From the NCBI RefSeq assembly GCF_024498195.1, contig NZ_CP101824.1, forward strand, positions 2,542,001-2,606,000: a DNA stretch of 64,000 nucleotides. The letters are read 5' to 3'. Under the pieces are notes generated by a model that was not told where the DNA came from, did not search any database, and worked only from the letters and a program-made list of their open reading frames with translations. Position 1 is the stretch's first letter. Every line of letters begins with the position of its first letter. A program made the translations under genes and the position numbers. Of this stretch, positions 7,789 through 18,074 are shown piece after piece. The stretch is from Halovivax cerinus (GTDB lineage: Archaea > Halobacteriota > Halobacteria > Halobacteriales > Natrialbaceae).

Positions 7789-8735
7789 TGGCGGACGAAC
7801 ACGAGTTCATCCGGAACGGGCTTCGCCGCTCACAGATCGACGAGTTCTTCGCCGACGAACTCGGTCGCGCCGGCTACGGCGGCATGGAGGTCGCCCAGAC
7901 GCCGATGGGGACACAGATCGTCCTCAAGGCCGAAAAGCCCGGTATGGTGATCGGAAAGGGCGGTGAGAACATTCGGAAGGTCACGACGGAACTCGAAGAC
8001 CGCTTCGACCTCGACGACCCGCAGATCGACGTCCAGGAGGTCGACGAACCCGACCTCAACGCTCGCATCGTCGCGGATCGACTGGCCAACGCCTTAGAGC
8101 GCGGCTGGTACTTCCGCAAAGCGGGTCACACCACGATCGACCGGATCATGGACGCTGGCGCACTCGGCGCCGAGATCGTCCTCTCCGGGAAGGTCACCGG
8201 CGCGCGCTCGCGCGTCGAGAAGTTCAACCGCGGCTACATCAAGCACAACGGCGAGCCCGCCGACGAGGTCGTCGACCACGGCCAGGGCGTCGCCGTCATG
8301 AAGCTCGGCACGATCGGCGTCGACGTGAAGATCATCCCGCCGGGCGCAGAACTGCCCGACGACTTCCAGGTTCACGACGACCTCGATCCCGAAGAGGTCG
8401 TCCCGGACGCCGTCGAGGCGAACGAGGGCGTCGAGGAACTGCTCGAAGGTACGCCCGAGGAGGGTGAGGCCGGTGAGTCGGCCGAGGGTGACGAGGCCGC
8501 CGAACCAACCGAGGAGCCCGAACTCGACGAAGAGGTCGTCGAGGAGGCCATCGAGGAAGAGATCGTCGAGGAGACGGTCGAAGACGAGACCGACGCGGAC
8601 GAAGCGGCGGCCGAATCCGCCGCCGAGGAGGTCACCGAAGACCTGGACGAGGAGGTCGAGGCGGAGGCCGAAGCGCTCGTCGAGGAGATGGAAGCCGACG
8701 CGGATGCCGACGAAGACGAGGGAGGTGACGCCTGA
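7788..8735 (+). CDS. rps3p: 30S ribosomal protein S3 (uS3) with acidic tail
   Basis: 315 residues. The N-terminal KH domain has the [11 protein letters not shown] loop near residue 50, followed by the S3 C-terminal domain ([20 protein letters not shown]). From about residue 205 the protein becomes an almost purely acidic Glu/Asp/Ala tail of some 110 residues, a known haloarchaeal trait, here repetitive at the DNA level. S3 sits at the mRNA entry site. Ends on the L29 start codon (TGATG). Confidence 0.97.
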   Translation: MADEHEFIRNGLRRSQIDEFFADELGRAGYGGMEVAQTPMGTQIVLKAEKPGMVIGKGGENIRKVTTELEDRFDLDDPQIDVQEVDEPDLNARIVADRLANALERGWYFRKAGHTTIDRIMDAGALGAEIVLSGKVTGARSRVEKFNRGYIKHNGEPADEVVDHGQGVAVMKLGTIGVDVKIIPPGAELPDDFQVHDDLDPEEVVPDAVEANEGVEELLEGTPEEGEAGESAEGDEAAEPTEEPELDEEVVEEAIEEEIVEETVEDETDADEAAAESAAEEVTEDLDEEVEAEAEALVEEMEADADADEDEGGDA

Positions 8736-8941
8736 TGGCGATCCTCCACGTCGAGGAGATTCGCGACATGACGCCCGCCGAGCGCGAGTCCGAACTCGAA
8801 GAACTCGAGACGGAGTTGCTGAACCAGAAGTCGATCCTCGCCGCCGGTGGTGCTCCGGAGAACCCGGGTCGCATCAACGAGCTCGGTAAGACGGTCGCCC
8901 GGATCAAGACGATCCAGCGAGAAGAGGGCGATCTCGAATGA
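8735..8941 (+). CDS. rpl29p: 50S ribosomal protein L29 (uL29)
   Basis: 68 residues, a two-helix hairpin protein: [20 protein letters not shown] then [20 protein letters not shown], close to Haloarcula L29. It sits near the tunnel exit beside L23. The last codons (EEGDLE) are coded by an 18-bp stretch that recurs 53 bp downstream inside the following small reading frame. The stop TGA overlaps that frame's ATG. Confidence 0.96.
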   Translation: MAILHVEEIRDMTPAERESELEELETELLNQKSILAAGGAPENPGRINELGKTVARIKTIQREEGDLE

Positions 8942-9057
8942 GATCGTGTATCCGAACGGACCGGGCCCGTGAGGAAGAGGGCGATCTCGAAGCTAGCGAG
9001 TCGTCGGAGACGGCTCGAATCGGAGGCGGCCACGCCGCCGACAGAGACGACGAATAA
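8938..9057 (+). CDS. Small 39-codon reading frame between L29 and Rpp29
   Basis: An ATG-initiated frame overlaps the L29 stop by four bases (ATGA) and ends with TAA three bases before the Rpp29 ATG, exactly the spacing of real genes in this operon. The peptide is charged and Ser/Glu-rich (starts [20 protein letters not shown], ends ADRDDE). It contains an in-frame copy of the 18 bp that ends L29 (8921-8938 and 8974-8991). It may be a real small protein, or a former L29 tail cut off by a duplication or slippage. I recognise no family. Confidence 0.45.
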   Translation: MRSCIRTDRAREEEGDLEASESSETARIGGGHAADRDDE

Positions 9058-9059
9058 TC

Positions 9060-9509
9060 ATGCCACTGACACCCGAGACGCTGCCGCGACACGAACTCAC
9101 TGGCCTACCGGTCAGGGTCGTCGAGAGTGACGACCTCGGCCGCGTTGGCATCGAGGGGCGTGTCGTCTTCGAGACGACCAATACCCTCCATATCGAGTGC
9201 GTTCCGCTGGAAGCGGAACTGGGTGGCGATGAAGCCGCCGACAGTCGCGACGGCGAGACTCGGGTGGTCACGGTACCGAAGGTGGGAACGACGTTCGAAT
9301 TCGCGATCACAGATGACGCCGCCGGGGACCGAAAGGCCCCGGGGACCGGGTCCAAACTGGCCGACACTCAACCTGCGGGGGAGTCCGAGACGGATTCCGC
9401 CTCAGACGGCGCTGGCGAGGGCGTGGCCTACGTTACGGTCGATGGATCGCGCTTGCAGGAACGACCGGCCCGCCGTACCGAAACGGCAGGAGATTCACCA
9501 TGGCAATAG
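9060..9509 (+). CDS. rnp1: RNase P protein component 1 (Rpp29/Pop4)
   Basis: 149 residues. The Sm-like barrel of archaeal Rpp29 is visible: [20 protein letters not shown], then [14 protein letters not shown] and [14 protein letters not shown]. In the holoenzyme it pairs with Rpp21 and binds the specificity domain of RNase P RNA for tRNA 5' processing. A Gly/Asp/Ser-rich insertion (about residues 95-125) splits the barrel from the last strand ([13 protein letters not shown]), making it longer than non-halophilic homologues. It overlaps the start of S17 by 10 bp. Confidence 0.9.
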   Translation: MPLTPETLPRHELTGLPVRVVESDDLGRVGIEGRVVFETTNTLHIECVPLEAELGGDEAADSRDGETRVVTVPKVGTTFEFAITDDAAGDRKAPGTGSKLADTQPAGESETDSASDGAGEGVAYVTVDGSRLQERPARRTETAGDSPWQ

Positions 9510-9949
9510 GACTAGATGTAGATACCCCTCCGGAACCAGAGAACCCGGAGGAATACGACTACGAGACGTGTCCGTTCTACGGCGAGCTTCCCGTTCGAGG
9601 GCAAGTCCTCGAAGGGAAGGTCGTCTCGACGGACATGGATCGGACCGTCGTCGTCGAGCGAGAGTACGACGTGGCCGTACCGAAGTACGATCGGTACATG
9701 AAACGTCGTTCGCGCATCCCGGCACACGTGCCGGGCGTGCTCGAACCACTCTCGGTCGGTGACACGGTCACGATCGCAGAGACCCGACCACTGTCGAAGA
9801 CGAAATCGCACGTGGTCGTCGAAGTAACACAGGAGGCGACCGCCGCCGACGTCGCGGAACTCACTCGCGAGCCCGAACCGGATCCAGCGCTCTCGACCGA
9901 CGACGTCACGATGGGCGCCGACGCCGAGGCCAACGAGGGTGAGCAGTGA
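9500..9949 (+). CDS. rps17p: 30S ribosomal protein S17 (uS17)
   Basis: 149 residues. The archaeal N-terminal extension with [20 protein letters not shown] is followed by the OB fold ([37 protein letters not shown]). The last 40 residues are an acidic haloarchaeal tail. S17 is a primary 16S rRNA binder. The start lies within the end of the Rpp29 gene; the stop overlaps the L14 ATG. Confidence 0.96.
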   Translation: MAIGLDVDTPPEPENPEEYDYETCPFYGELPVRGQVLEGKVVSTDMDRTVVVEREYDVAVPKYDRYMKRRSRIPAHVPGVLEPLSVGDTVTIAETRPLSKTKSHVVVEVTQEATAADVAELTREPEPDPALSTDDVTMGADAEANEGEQ

Positions 9950-10347
9950 TGGAGGCGATCAAGGCCGACGTCACGCAGGGACTCAAGAAGGGGTCGCTCG
10001 TCACCTGTGCCGACAACACCGGTGCCCGAGAGCTGAAGGTTATCAGCGTCGCGGGCTACCACGGCACGAAGAACCGCCAGCCCAAGGCTGGCCTCGGTGA
10101 CAAGGTGACCGTCTCCGTCACGAAGGGGACGCCCGAGATGCGCCGCCAGGTGCTCGAAGCCGTCGTCGTCCGCCAGCGCCAGACCGTTCGGCGCCCGGAC
10201 GGGACGCGCATGAAGTTCGAGGACAACGCGGCGGTCATCGTCGACGAGAACGAAGAACCCCGCGGAACGGAGATCAAAGGACCGATCGCCCGCGAGGTCG
10301 CCGAACGCTTCGGCGCCATCGCGAGCACCGCTACGATGATCGTATAG
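9949..10347 (+). CDS. rpl14p: 50S ribosomal protein L14 (uL14)
   Basis: 132 residues from the ATG at 9949 (an in-frame GTG lies one codon upstream, inside the S17 stop). Contains [20 protein letters not shown] and [20 protein letters not shown] and ends [20 protein letters not shown], the full L14 barrel. It forms an inter-subunit bridge. Confidence 0.97.
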   Translation: MEAIKADVTQGLKKGSLVTCADNTGARELKVISVAGYHGTKNRQPKAGLGDKVTVSVTKGTPEMRRQVLEAVVVRQRQTVRRPDGTRMKFEDNAAVIVDENEEPRGTEIKGPIAREVAERFGAIASTATMIV

Positions 10348-10351
10348 AACC

Positions 10352-10708
10352 ATGAGCAAGCAACCACGCACACAGCGAAATCAGACCGAGCGGGCGGCGC
10401 TGCACCAGCGCAGTTCACAACTGCACGCCACCCTCTCGGGCGAGCTTCGCGAGGAGTACGGCACGCGACGCACGCGGGTCAACGCCGGCGACACGGTCGA
10501 AGTGATGCGGGGCGACCACGCCGGGACCGAGGGTGAGGTACTCTCCGTCTCGCTTCGTGATGGCGTCGTCCACGTCGAAGACGTGACGGTGGAGACGGCC
10601 GATGGCGAGTCGGTCGCCCGGCCGCTCGACGCGTCGAACCTCCGCATCACGGAGATCGACCTGAGTGACGACCGTCGTGAGGCCCGACTCGAAGGTGATA
10701 GTGAATGA
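10352..10708 (+). CDS. rpl24p: 50S ribosomal protein L24 (uL24)
   Basis: 118 residues. The KOW motif is clear ([20 protein letters not shown]) with the basic archaeal N-terminus. L24 starts 50S assembly. The stop overlaps the S4e start by four bases. Confidence 0.96.
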   Translation: MSKQPRTQRNQTERAALHQRSSQLHATLSGELREEYGTRRTRVNAGDTVEVMRGDHAGTEGEVLSVSLRDGVVHVEDVTVETADGESVARPLDASNLRITEIDLSDDRREARLEGDSE

Positions 10709-11625
10709 GCAACCATCAGAAACGACTCTCGGTTCCGAAGTCCTGGCCGGTCGAGCGAAAGACCGACACCTTCACGGTGAAAGCAGGTGCGGGACCGCAC
10801 GGCGAAGACGGCGTTCCGCTGTTGATCCTGTTGCGGGACGTCCTCGAGTACGTCGACAACCGCAAGGAGGCGCGCTACGCTCTCTCGAACGACGCGGTGC
10901 TCGTCAACGGCGACGAGATCAACGACGAAGAGCGTCCCATCGGGATGTTCGACATCGTGGCGTTCCCCGATCGCGAGGAGTACTACCGCGTCTTCCCCGA
11001 CGAAGGCGGTCGCCTCGCGCTGACGTCGATCGACGCAGACGCGGCCGAGAGCCGCCTCGGGAAGGTCGAGAGCAAACGGCAGGTCACCGGTGGCGTCACG
11101 CAGCTTACGCTGCACGACGGGACCAACGTGACCGTCGACGATGTGTCGACCTACAACGGGAACGACTCGATCGTCGTCGACAACGAGGACAAGACTGTCG
11201 TCGCGCACTTCCCGTACGAGGACGGAGCGCTCGTGACCGCCGTCCGTGGGAACCACGCGGGCAAGGTCGGACAGATCGTCGAGATCGACGTCACACCCGG
11301 CAGCGGCTCGAACATCGTCCGTGTCGAAGCGGCCGACGCGGCCGCGACGAACGAGGCGTTCGAGACCGTCGAGGAGTACGTCGTCGTTATCGACGAGAAC
11401 TTTACGGGCAGCGAGGCGGGGAGCGCCTCGGACGAGACGAGCGGTGACACCGCGAGCAGCGAGGCGGGGAGCGCCTCGGACGAGACGAGCGGTGACACCG
11501 CGAGCAGCGAGGCGGGGAGCGCCTCGGACGAGACGAGCGGTGACACCGCGAGCAGCGAGGCGGGGAGCGCCTCGGACGACGAGGAGCCCAACGCTACCGA
11601 AGACGAGGGAGGTGACGACGAATGA
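10705..11625 (+). CDS. rps4e: 30S ribosomal protein S4e (eS4) with repeat tail
   Basis: 306 residues, about 70 longer than the usual archaeal eS4. The core is complete: the N-terminal S4-like segment ([20 protein letters not shown]), the central RNA-binding region ([20 protein letters not shown]) and the KOW-containing end ([20 protein letters not shown]). From residue 236 the protein continues as three exact 16-residue repeats ([16 protein letters not shown]) plus a half copy, then an acidic end. The repeats are also perfect or nearly so in DNA, so the extension is young. Confidence 0.95.
   Translation: MSNHQKRLSVPKSWPVERKTDTFTVKAGAGPHGEDGVPLLILLRDVLEYVDNRKEARYALSNDAVLVNGDEINDEERPIGMFDIVAFPDREEYYRVFPDEGGRLALTSIDADAAESRLGKVESKRQVTGGVTQLTLHDGTNVTVDDVSTYNGNDSIVVDNEDKTVVAHFPYEDGALVTAVRGNHAGKVGQIVEIDVTPGSGSNIVRVEAADAAATNEAFETVEEYVVVIDENFTGSEAGSASDETSGDTASSEAGSASDETSGDTASSEAGSASDETSGDTASSEAGSASDDEEPNATEDEGGDDE
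11410..11577 (+). repeat. 48-bp tandem repeat inside the S4e gene
   Basis: Three consecutive 48-bp units start at 11410, 11458 and 11506, followed by a half unit to about 11577. Each encodes [17 protein letters not shown] see no base differences between full units, implying recent expansion by slippage or recombination. The unit length keeps frame, so copy-number change would only alter tail length. Confidence 0.9.
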
Positions 11626-12155
11626 GCGACGCTGAGACGTCCGGTGACTTCCACGCGATGCGCCGGCCGCGCGTCGAGAAGGTCGTCGTCCACATGGGCG
11701 TCGGCCAGGGCGGCCGCGAGCTCGCGGACGCCGAGGACATCATCGAGGACGTAACCAGCCAGGAGAGCGTACGCACGCTCGCCTCGAAGACCGAGCCCGA
11801 ATTCGGCATCCGTCAGGGAGAGCCGATCGGGACGAAGGTCACCCTTCGTGGCGACGACGCCACCGACTTCCTCGAGACGGCGTTGGCGATCGCCGATCTG
11901 TCGTCGAACCAGTTCGACGAGACGGGGAACTTCAGCTTCGGCATCGCCGAGCACACGGACTTCCCCGAACAGGAGTACGACCCGAACATCGGGATCTACG
12001 GGCTGGACGTGACCGTCAACCTGGTTCGTCCGGGGTATCGCGTTTCAAAGCGCGACCAGGCGACCCGATCGATCCCGTCGAACCACCGACTGACACCCGA
12101 GGACGCGGTTCGCTTCCTCGAGGCGACGTTCGACGTGGAGGTAGACGATGAGTGA
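11622..12155 (+). CDS. rpl5p: 50S ribosomal protein L5 (uL5)
   Basis: 177 residues, with [40 protein letters not shown] and the late [21 protein letters not shown]5 binds 5S rRNA and forms the central protuberance. The stop overlaps the S14 gene by eight bases. Confidence 0.97.
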   Translation: MSDAETSGDFHAMRRPRVEKVVVHMGVGQGGRELADAEDIIEDVTSQESVRTLASKTEPEFGIRQGEPIGTKVTLRGDDATDFLETALAIADLSSNQFDETGNFSFGIAEHTDFPEQEYDPNIGIYGLDVTVNLVRPGYRVSKRDQATRSIPSNHRLTPEDAVRFLEATFDVEVDDE

Positions 12156-12324
12156 AAGTGAGAACGAACGGACGGGCGAGCACGCCGAAAAGCGGACGGG
12201 CCAGCTAGCGGCCTGCCAGCGTTGCGGCCGCAATCAGGGCCTCGTCGGCAAGTACGACATCAACCTGTGCCGGCAGTGCTTCCGGGAGATCGCCCGCGAC
12301 ATGGGATTCAAGAAGTACCGATGA
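12148..12324 (+). CDS. rps14p: 30S ribosomal protein S14, zinc-type (uS14)
   Basis: 58 residues. Four cysteines form a zinc knuckle: CQRCGRN at residues 23-29 and [11 protein letters not shown] further on, ending MGFKKYR like every archaeal S14. The N-terminus is a short charged haloarchaeal extension. It overlaps L5 by eight bases and S8 by four. Confidence 0.95.
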   Translation: MSESENERTGEHAEKRTGQLAACQRCGRNQGLVGKYDINLCRQCFREIARDMGFKKYR

Positions 12325-12713
12325 CAGGAAACGATCCACTCAGCAACGCGCTCTCGGGCATCGACAACGCCGAGAGCGTGGGTCATCTGAGCCACGACGT
12401 ACGGCCCGCCTCGAACGTGATCGGCCAGGTGCTCGAGGTCTTCTACGACCGCGGGTACATCGACGGCTTCGCGCACGTCGACGACGGCAAGGGCGGACAG
12501 TTCGAGGTCGAATTGAACGGAGCGATCAACGAGTGCGGCCCCGTCAAGCCACGCTACAGTGCCGGCGCCGACGAGTTCGAGAAGTGGGAGAAGCGATTCC
12601 TCCCCGCTCGAGACTTCGGTGCGCTCGTCGTTACGACGAGCGAGGGCATCATGAGCCACTACGAGGCTCGCGAGCGCGGCATCGGGGGACAGGTGATCGC
12701 CTACGTCTACTAG
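12321..12713 (+). CDS. rps8p: 30S ribosomal protein S8 (uS8)
   Basis: 130 residues from the ATG at 12321, which overlaps the S14 stop. Typical parts are [38 protein letters not shown] and the C-terminal [21 protein letters not shown]8 organises the central domain of 16S rRNA. The open frame extends upstream through S14 but without family similarity. Confidence 0.97.
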   Translation: MTGNDPLSNALSGIDNAESVGHLSHDVRPASNVIGQVLEVFYDRGYIDGFAHVDDGKGGQFEVELNGAINECGPVKPRYSAGADEFEKWEKRFLPARDFGALVVTTSEGIMSHYEARERGIGGQVIAYVY

Positions 12714-12717
12714 AACA

Positions 12718-13254
12718 ATGGCACACACAACACTCACCATACCCGACGACGTAACCGTCGAGGTCGACCACCTCGACGTGACGGTCGACGGTCCGGAGGG
12801 GACGGTTTCCCGTCGCCTCTGGTACCCCGACGTCACCGTCGAGACGGATGGCGACCAGGTGGTCATCGAGAGCGACGCCGACGACGCGAAGACGAACGCG
12901 ACGGTCGGCACGTTCGAGAGCCACGTCCGAAACGCCTTCCACGGCGTGACCGAGGGCTGGGAGTACGAGATGGAAGTCTTCTACTCGCACTTTCCCATGC
13001 AGGTCACCGTCGAGGGCGACGATGTCGTCATCGAGAACTTCCTCGGCGAGAAGGCACCGCGACGCACGACGATCCACGGTGAGACCCAGGTGAGCGTGGA
13101 TGGCGAGGCCATCACGCTCTCCGGTCCCAACAAGGAACACGTCGGCCAGACGGCCGCGGACATCGAGCAGCTGACCCAGGTCAGCGGCAAGGACACCCGC
13201 GTCTTCCAGGACGGCGTCTACATCACCGTCAAACCACAGAAAGGAGGTGCCTGA
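12718..13254 (+). CDS. rpl6p: 50S ribosomal protein L6 (uL6)
   Basis: 178 residues with the two repeated L6 beta domains: [20 protein letters not shown] and later [20 protein letters not shown]. The terminal [15 protein letters not shown] closes the second domain. L6 lies near the sarcin-ricin loop. Confidence 0.97.
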   Translation: MAHTTLTIPDDVTVEVDHLDVTVDGPEGTVSRRLWYPDVTVETDGDQVVIESDADDAKTNATVGTFESHVRNAFHGVTEGWEYEMEVFYSHFPMQVTVEGDDVVIENFLGEKAPRRTTIHGETQVSVDGEAITLSGPNKEHVGQTAADIEQLTQVSGKDTRVFQDGVYITVKPQKGGA

Positions 13255-13256
13255 AC

Positions 13257-14012
13257 ATGGCAGACGACGAACCAGAAGACGTCGAGGAAACGGTCGACGA
13301 CGACCCGTCGGCGGACGCTGACGGCCCGTCGAGTCTCGGCGAGATCAGCGGTGTCGGCGAGAGCAAGGCCGACGCGCTGCGCGAGGCCGGCTACGAATCC
13401 GTCGACGACGTCCGCGAGGCGTCCCAGGACGATCTGGCTGCGGTCGACGGCGTCGGCATGGCACTGGCCGCACGTATCAAGGCCGACGTCGGCGATCTCG
13501 AAGTCGACGCGGAGACCGAGGCCGAGATCGAAGACGAGGCCGAACCAGAAGCCGAGACCGAAGACGTCGAAACCGAACTGCAGCCCCGGGGTCTGACCGA
13601 GAAGGAACCCGACCTCACCGACGAGGAGGGTCGCCTGCTGACCGAGCGGCGCCACGAAGGCAACCCGCAGTTCAACCGACAGGACTACCACAAGAAAAAG
13701 CGGACACCTGAATCCTGGCGTCGACCGCGTGGCGGCCTCTCGAAGCAGCGCCGCGGCGTGAAGGGCAAGGGTCCGAAGGTCGAGGCCGGCTACCGAACGC
13801 CCAAAGCGGTGCGCGGCACGCACCCGAGCGGCTTCGAGGAGGTCCGCGTCGAGAACGTGGACGATCTCGAGGGTGTCGACGGCGACACGGAGGCCGTTCG
13901 AATCGCCTCCTCGGTCGGCGCGCGAAAGCGCGAACGCATCGAGGAGCGAGCCGAGGACGCGGGCGTTCGCGTCCTCAACCCGACGTACGTCGAAGTGGAG
14001 GTAGACGAATGA
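13257..14012 (+). CDS. rpl32e: 50S ribosomal protein L32e (eL32) with helix-hairpin-helix N-terminus
   Basis: 251 residues. The C-terminal half (about 120-251) is canonical eL32 ([40 protein letters not shown]). The N-terminal half carries a helix-hairpin-helix pair ([33 protein letters not shown]) and an acidic linker, a haloarchaeal extension also known in Haloarcula. Its stop overlaps L19e by four bases. Confidence 0.95.
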   Translation: MADDEPEDVEETVDDDPSADADGPSSLGEISGVGESKADALREAGYESVDDVREASQDDLAAVDGVGMALAARIKADVGDLEVDAETEAEIEDEAEPEAETEDVETELQPRGLTEKEPDLTDEEGRLLTERRHEGNPQFNRQDYHKKKRTPESWRRPRGGLSKQRRGVKGKGPKVEAGYRTPKAVRGTHPSGFEEVRVENVDDLEGVDGDTEAVRIASSVGARKRERIEERAEDAGVRVLNPTYVEVEVDE

Positions 14013-14458
14013 CGGATCTGAGTGCACAGAAACGACTCGCAGCGGACGTCATGGACGTCGGCGAGAACCGCATCTGGCTCGACCCGGATGCCCAGGGAGA
14101 GATCTCCCAGGCCATCACGCGCGAGGAGATCCGCGAACTCGTCGACGAGGGAACCATCCGCGCCGAGGACGCCCGTGGTAACTCCCGCGGGCGAGCCCGC
14201 GAACGGAACGCGAAGCGAGCGTACGGCCACCAGAAGGGGCCGGGAAAGCGACGCGGCAAGGCGGGTGCCCGGCAGAACGAGAAAGAACAGTGGCGAAACC
14301 AGATTCGGGCTCAGCGACGGAAGCTGCGCGAGCTACGTGATGCGGACGAGCTCACGCCGACCGAGTACCGCGAACTCTACCGCAAGGCCGGTGGAGGCGA
14401 GTTCCGCAGCGTCCGGTACATGCTGACCTACATCGAGAACGAATACGGTGACGAATAA
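14009..14458 (+). CDS. rpl19e: 50S ribosomal protein L19e (eL19)
   Basis: 149 residues, mainly helical and basic. [20 protein letters not shown] at the start and [20 protein letters not shown] in the middle identify eL19; the tail [20 protein letters not shown] is also typical. It bridges the two subunits. Its stop overlaps the L18 ATG (TAATG). Confidence 0.97.
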   Translation: MTDLSAQKRLAADVMDVGENRIWLDPDAQGEISQAITREEIRELVDEGTIRAEDARGNSRGRARERNAKRAYGHQKGPGKRRGKAGARQNEKEQWRNQIRAQRRKLRELRDADELTPTEYRELYRKAGGGEFRSVRYMLTYIENEYGDE

Positions 14459-15009
14459 TGGCAACAGGACCACGCTATAAGGTACCGATGCGACGTCGCC
14501 GGGAGGTCCGGACGGACTACCATCAGCGGTTGCGCCTGCTGAAATCCGGTAAGCCGCGCCTCGTCGCGCGGACGTCCAACGCACACGTCAGGGCGCAGCT
14601 GATCACTCCCGGCCCTCAGGGCGACGAGACACACGCAAGCGCACACTCGGGCGATCTCGCCGAGTACGGCTGGGAGGCACCGACTGGAAACCTCCCGGCG
14701 GCGTATCTGACCGGACTGCTGGCCGGGACATGCGCCGTCGAGGCTGGAATCGAGGAGGCGGTCCTCGATCTCGGTCTCAACACGGCGACACCCGGGAACA
14801 AGGTGTTCGCGGTCCAGGAGGGCGCGATCGACGCTGGGCTGGAGATTCCCCACAACGACAGCGTCCTCGCCGACTGGTCGCGAACGCGTGGCGAGCACAT
14901 CGCCGAGTACGCCGAGTCGCTCGACGAGCCGCTCTACGGCGGTGACTTCGACGCGACGGACCTGCCGGAACACTTCGACGAGGTACGGGAGGCGATCAGC
15001 AATGAGTAA
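14458..15009 (+). CDS. rpl18p: 50S ribosomal protein L18 (uL18)
   Basis: 183 residues, the archaeal L18 that binds 5S rRNA with L5. It begins with [20 protein letters not shown], followed by [20 protein letters not shown], and ends in the archaeal C-terminal helix region with [18 protein letters not shown]. It overlaps S5 by eight bases. Confidence 0.97.
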   Translation: MATGPRYKVPMRRRREVRTDYHQRLRLLKSGKPRLVARTSNAHVRAQLITPGPQGDETHASAHSGDLAEYGWEAPTGNLPAAYLTGLLAGTCAVEAGIEEAVLDLGLNTATPGNKVFAVQEGAIDAGLEIPHNDSVLADWSRTRGEHIAEYAESLDEPLYGGDFDATDLPEHFDEVREAISNE

Positions 15010-15655
15010 CGGCTATGACGACGGGTGGGAGCCCGTCACGCGACTCGGACGGATGGTACAGGACGGCGAAATCGATACGATGTCGGCCGCGCTCAACTCC
15101 GGACTCCCGCTGAAGGAACCGGAGCTCGTCGACCAGCTCCTGCCAGGGCTCGACGACGAGGTGCTCGACATCAACATGGTCCAGCGGATGACCGACTCCG
15201 GTCGCCGGGTGAAGTTCCGCTGCGTCGTCACCGTCGGCGACCGCAACGGCTTCGTCGGCTACGCCGAGGGGCGAGACGACCAGGTCGGCTCGGCCATCCA
15301 GAAGGCCATCGAGATAGCGAAGCTGAACATCATCGAGGTGCCCCGCGGCTCCGGTTCGTGGGAGGACCGGTCGGACCGACCGCACTCGTTGACCCACCGA
15401 ACTAGCGGGAAGGCGGGCTCCGTCGAGGTCGATCTCATTCCGGCCCCCGAGGGTCTCGGATTGGCGGCGAGCGATACCGTTCGCGCCGTCCTCGAACTCG
15501 CAGGGATCGAGAACGCCTGGACACAGAGCCACGGCAATACGCGGACGACTGTCAACCTCGCGAAGGCGACGTTCAACGCACTCGAGAACGCCTCGCAGTC
15601 CCGACGGCCGGCGGCTCGTTCGGACACCGACACGGGTGAGGTGGTCGAACGATGA
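15002..15655 (+). CDS. rps5p: 30S ribosomal protein S5 (uS5)
   Basis: 217 residues from the ATG at 15002, inside the last codons of L18; the frame is open farther upstream but only as an antisense-free shadow of L18. The dsRBD-like N-domain ([20 protein letters not shown]) and the [20 protein letters not shown] motif are clear. S5 affects decoding fidelity. Overlaps L30 by four bases. Confidence 0.96.
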   Translation: MSNGYDDGWEPVTRLGRMVQDGEIDTMSAALNSGLPLKEPELVDQLLPGLDDEVLDINMVQRMTDSGRRVKFRCVVTVGDRNGFVGYAEGRDDQVGSAIQKAIEIAKLNIIEVPRGSGSWEDRSDRPHSLTHRTSGKAGSVEVDLIPAPEGLGLAASDTVRAVLELAGIENAWTQSHGNTRTTVNLAKATFNALENASQSRRPAARSDTDTGEVVER

Positions 15656-16119
15656 ACGCGATCGTTCAACTTCGCGGCGAAGTCGACCGCGCCGACGCCG
15701 TCGACGACACGCTGATGATGCTTAACGTCCCGGAGGTCAACCACGCGACGCTCGTCCCCGAGACGGACGCCTACCGTGGGATGCTCACGAAGGTCCACGA
15801 CTACGTCGCGTACGGCGAACCGGACGTGGACGTGCTGGCTGCGGTTCTCGCGAAACGTGCGGAACCGCTCGAGGGTCGACAGGCAGACGTCGACGAGTCG
15901 TGGCTCGCCGACAACACGGACTTCGACGACTTCGAGGATCTGGCCGAGGCGCTACTCGCAGAGGAAACGACGCTTCGCGAGGAGGGACTTTCACCGACGC
16001 TTCGCCTGCACCCGCCGCGGGGCGGGCACGCGGGTATCAAGAAACCGACCGGTGAGGGTGGCCAACTCGGAAAGCATACAACGGAGCAGATTAACGACCT
16101 GCTAGAATCGATGCGCTAA
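15652..16119 (+). CDS. rpl30p: 50S ribosomal protein L30 (uL30)
   Basis: 155 residues, the long archaeal form. The ferredoxin-like L30 core ([40 protein letters not shown]) is followed by the archaeal insertion and the closing [20 protein letters not shown]. It contacts 5S and 23S rRNA. Confidence 0.96.
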   Translation: MNAIVQLRGEVDRADAVDDTLMMLNVPEVNHATLVPETDAYRGMLTKVHDYVAYGEPDVDVLAAVLAKRAEPLEGRQADVDESWLADNTDFDDFEDLAEALLAEETTLREEGLSPTLRLHPPRGGHAGIKKPTGEGGQLGKHTTEQINDLLESMR

Positions 16120-16121
16120 CC

Positions 16122-16607
16122 ATGACGAGTAAAAAACGACGCCAGCGCGGTTCGCGGACGCACGGCGGCGGTACCCACAAGAATCGACGTGGGGCCGGTC
16201 ACCGCGGCGGACGCGGCCGCGCGGGGCGATCCAAACACGAGTTCCACAACTACGAACCGAAGCACAAACACGGCTTCAAGCGCCCGCAGGACGCCCGGCC
16301 GACCGTGGCCGAGATCGACGTCCGAACGTTAGACGAGGACGTCCCGCTCCTCGTCGCCGACGGCCTGGCCGAAGAGACCGACGACGGCTACGCGATCGAC
16401 GCGCGCGACGTGGTCGAAGACGGCCACGAGGTCGACGTCGTGAAGGTCCTCGGTTCCGGACGGGTCCACGACACAATCTCGGTGACTGCCGACGCGTTCA
16501 CCGAGAGTGCCCGGGAGAAACTCGAAGACGCTGGTGGCGCGGCCGTACTGTCGGAGCGAGGCGAGGAGCGAGCCGCCGAAACTGACGACGAGAACACAGA
16601 GGACTAA
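16122..16607 (+). CDS. rpl15p: 50S ribosomal protein L15 (uL15)
   Basis: 161 residues. The Gly/Arg-rich N-terminus TSKKRRQRGSRTHGGGTHKN threads into rRNA, and the C-terminal fold runs through VVKVLGSGRVHDTISVTADA. It precedes secY by three bases, the classic spc-operon arrangement. Confidence 0.97.
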   Translation: MTSKKRRQRGSRTHGGGTHKNRRGAGHRGGRGRAGRSKHEFHNYEPKHKHGFKRPQDARPTVAEIDVRTLDEDVPLLVADGLAEETDDGYAIDARDVVEDGHEVDVVKVLGSGRVHDTISVTADAFTESAREKLEDAGGAAVLSERGEERAAETDDENTED

Positions 16608-16610
16608 TCT

Positions 16611-18074
16611 ATGGGCTGGAAGGAAGCCGCCGAACCGGTGCTGACGCGGATGCCCGCGGTCCGCAGACCGGAGGGACACGTTCCCTTCAAGCGCAAGCTC
16701 ATGTGGACCGGGGCGATCCTGGTACTGTACTTCTTCCTCACGAATATCGCCATCCTGGGGACGACAGGGGGAGGCGAGGACCTCTTCGGCGAGTTCCGGG
16801 CGATCCTGGCCGGACAGCAGGGGTCGATCCTGCAGGTCGGGATCGGACCGATCGTCACGGCGAGCATCGTCTTGCAACTGCTCGGCGGGGCGAACCTGCT
16901 CGGGCTCGATACCGACGATCCGCGCGATCAGGTCCTCTACCAGGGGTTGCAGAAGCTACTCGTCGTTGTGATGACGGCGTTGACCGCCGCACCGCTGGTA
17001 GTCGCCGGAAGCGGCTTCCTGGTACCGGCCCAGCAGCTCACGCTCGGGAGTCTCACGTTCGGTGCGACGGGCGTGAAGCTGCTCATGTTCGCCCAGATCT
17101 TCGTCGGCGGCATCCTCATCCTCTACATGGACGAGGTAGTCAGCAAGTGGGGCGTCGGCAGCGGTGTCGGCCTCTTCATCATCGCTGGCGTGAGCCAGAT
17201 GCTCGTCGCCGGCTTCTTCGCCTTCGAACGGGGCGCTGGCTTCTTCTACACCTGGTACCTGATCCTGACCGGCGACGTCCAGATCGAGTCCGTCCTCGGT
17301 GGTAACGGGCTCTACCAGCTGCTCGTCTCCGAGGGCCAGATCGTGGCCCTGTTGACGACGGTGTTGATCTTCCTGATCGTCGTATACACGGAGTCCGTCC
17401 GCGTCGAGATTCCCCTCAGCCACTCGCGTGTGAAAGGGGCTCGCGGACGATTCCCGGTGAAACTCATCTACGCGAGCGTCCTGCCGATGATCCTCGTTCG
17501 TGCCGTCCAGGCGAACGTCCAGTTCCTCGGCCGGATTCTGAACCAGCAGTGGGCGAACATGCCGAAATTCCTCGGACAGTACAACGCGAGCGGTGAACCC
17601 GTGAGCGGATTCTTCTACTATACGGCGCCGATCTACAGACCACAGGACTGGATGTGGTGGACCGGTCTCACGCAGGACACCTGGATGGTTCTCCTGCGGA
17701 TCGGGGTCGACCTCACGTTCATGGTGATCGGTGGTGCCATCTTCGCTATCTTCTGGGTCGAGACGACCGACATGGGGCCCGAATCGACGGCCAAACAGAT
17801 CCAGAACTCCGGGATGCAGATCCCCGGCTTCCGCCAGAACGTCGGCGTCGTCGAGAAGGTCATGGAACGGTACATCCCGCAAGTGACCGTCATCGGCGGT
17901 GCGCTCGTCGGCTTGCTCGCCGTCTGGGCCAACATGCTCGGCACTATCGGCGGCGTCACCGGGACCGGCCTGCTGCTGGCCGTCTCCATCACCTACAAGC
18001 TCTACGAGGAGATCGCCGAAGAGCAGATGATGGAGATGCACCCGATGATGCGCCAGATGTTCGGCAGCGAGTAG
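16611..18074 (+). CDS. secY: Preprotein translocase subunit SecY
   Basis: 487 residues with about ten hydrophobic segments. SecY/Sec61-alpha is the channel through which Sec substrates cross or enter the membrane, with SecE and SecG/Sec61-beta. Visible landmarks are the N-terminal PVLTRMPAVRRPEGHVPFKR, the plug region after TM1 (GGGEDLFGEFRAI), the cytosolic loop VRVEIPLSHSRVKGARGRFP before TM7, and the terminal EEIAEEQMMEMHPMMRQMFG. Last gene of the ribosomal operon. In many haloarchaea adk follows at once; here the next 7 kb are unrelated genes. Confidence 0.96.
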   Translation: MGWKEAAEPVLTRMPAVRRPEGHVPFKRKLMWTGAILVLYFFLTNIAILGTTGGGEDLFGEFRAILAGQQGSILQVGIGPIVTASIVLQLLGGANLLGLDTDDPRDQVLYQGLQKLLVVVMTALTAAPLVVAGSGFLVPAQQLTLGSLTFGATGVKLLMFAQIFVGGILILYMDEVVSKWGVGSGVGLFIIAGVSQMLVAGFFAFERGAGFFYTWYLILTGDVQIESVLGGNGLYQLLVSEGQIVALLTTVLIFLIVVYTESVRVEIPLSHSRVKGARGRFPVKLIYASVLPMILVRAVQANVQFLGRILNQQWANMPKFLGQYNASGEPVSGFFYYTAPIYRPQDWMWWTGLTQDTWMVLLRIGVDLTFMVIGGAIFAIFWVETTDMGPESTAKQIQNSGMQIPGFRQNVGVVEKVMERYIPQVTVIGGALVGLLAVWANMLGTIGGVTGTGLLLAVSITYKLYEEIAEEQMMEMHPMMRQMFGSE

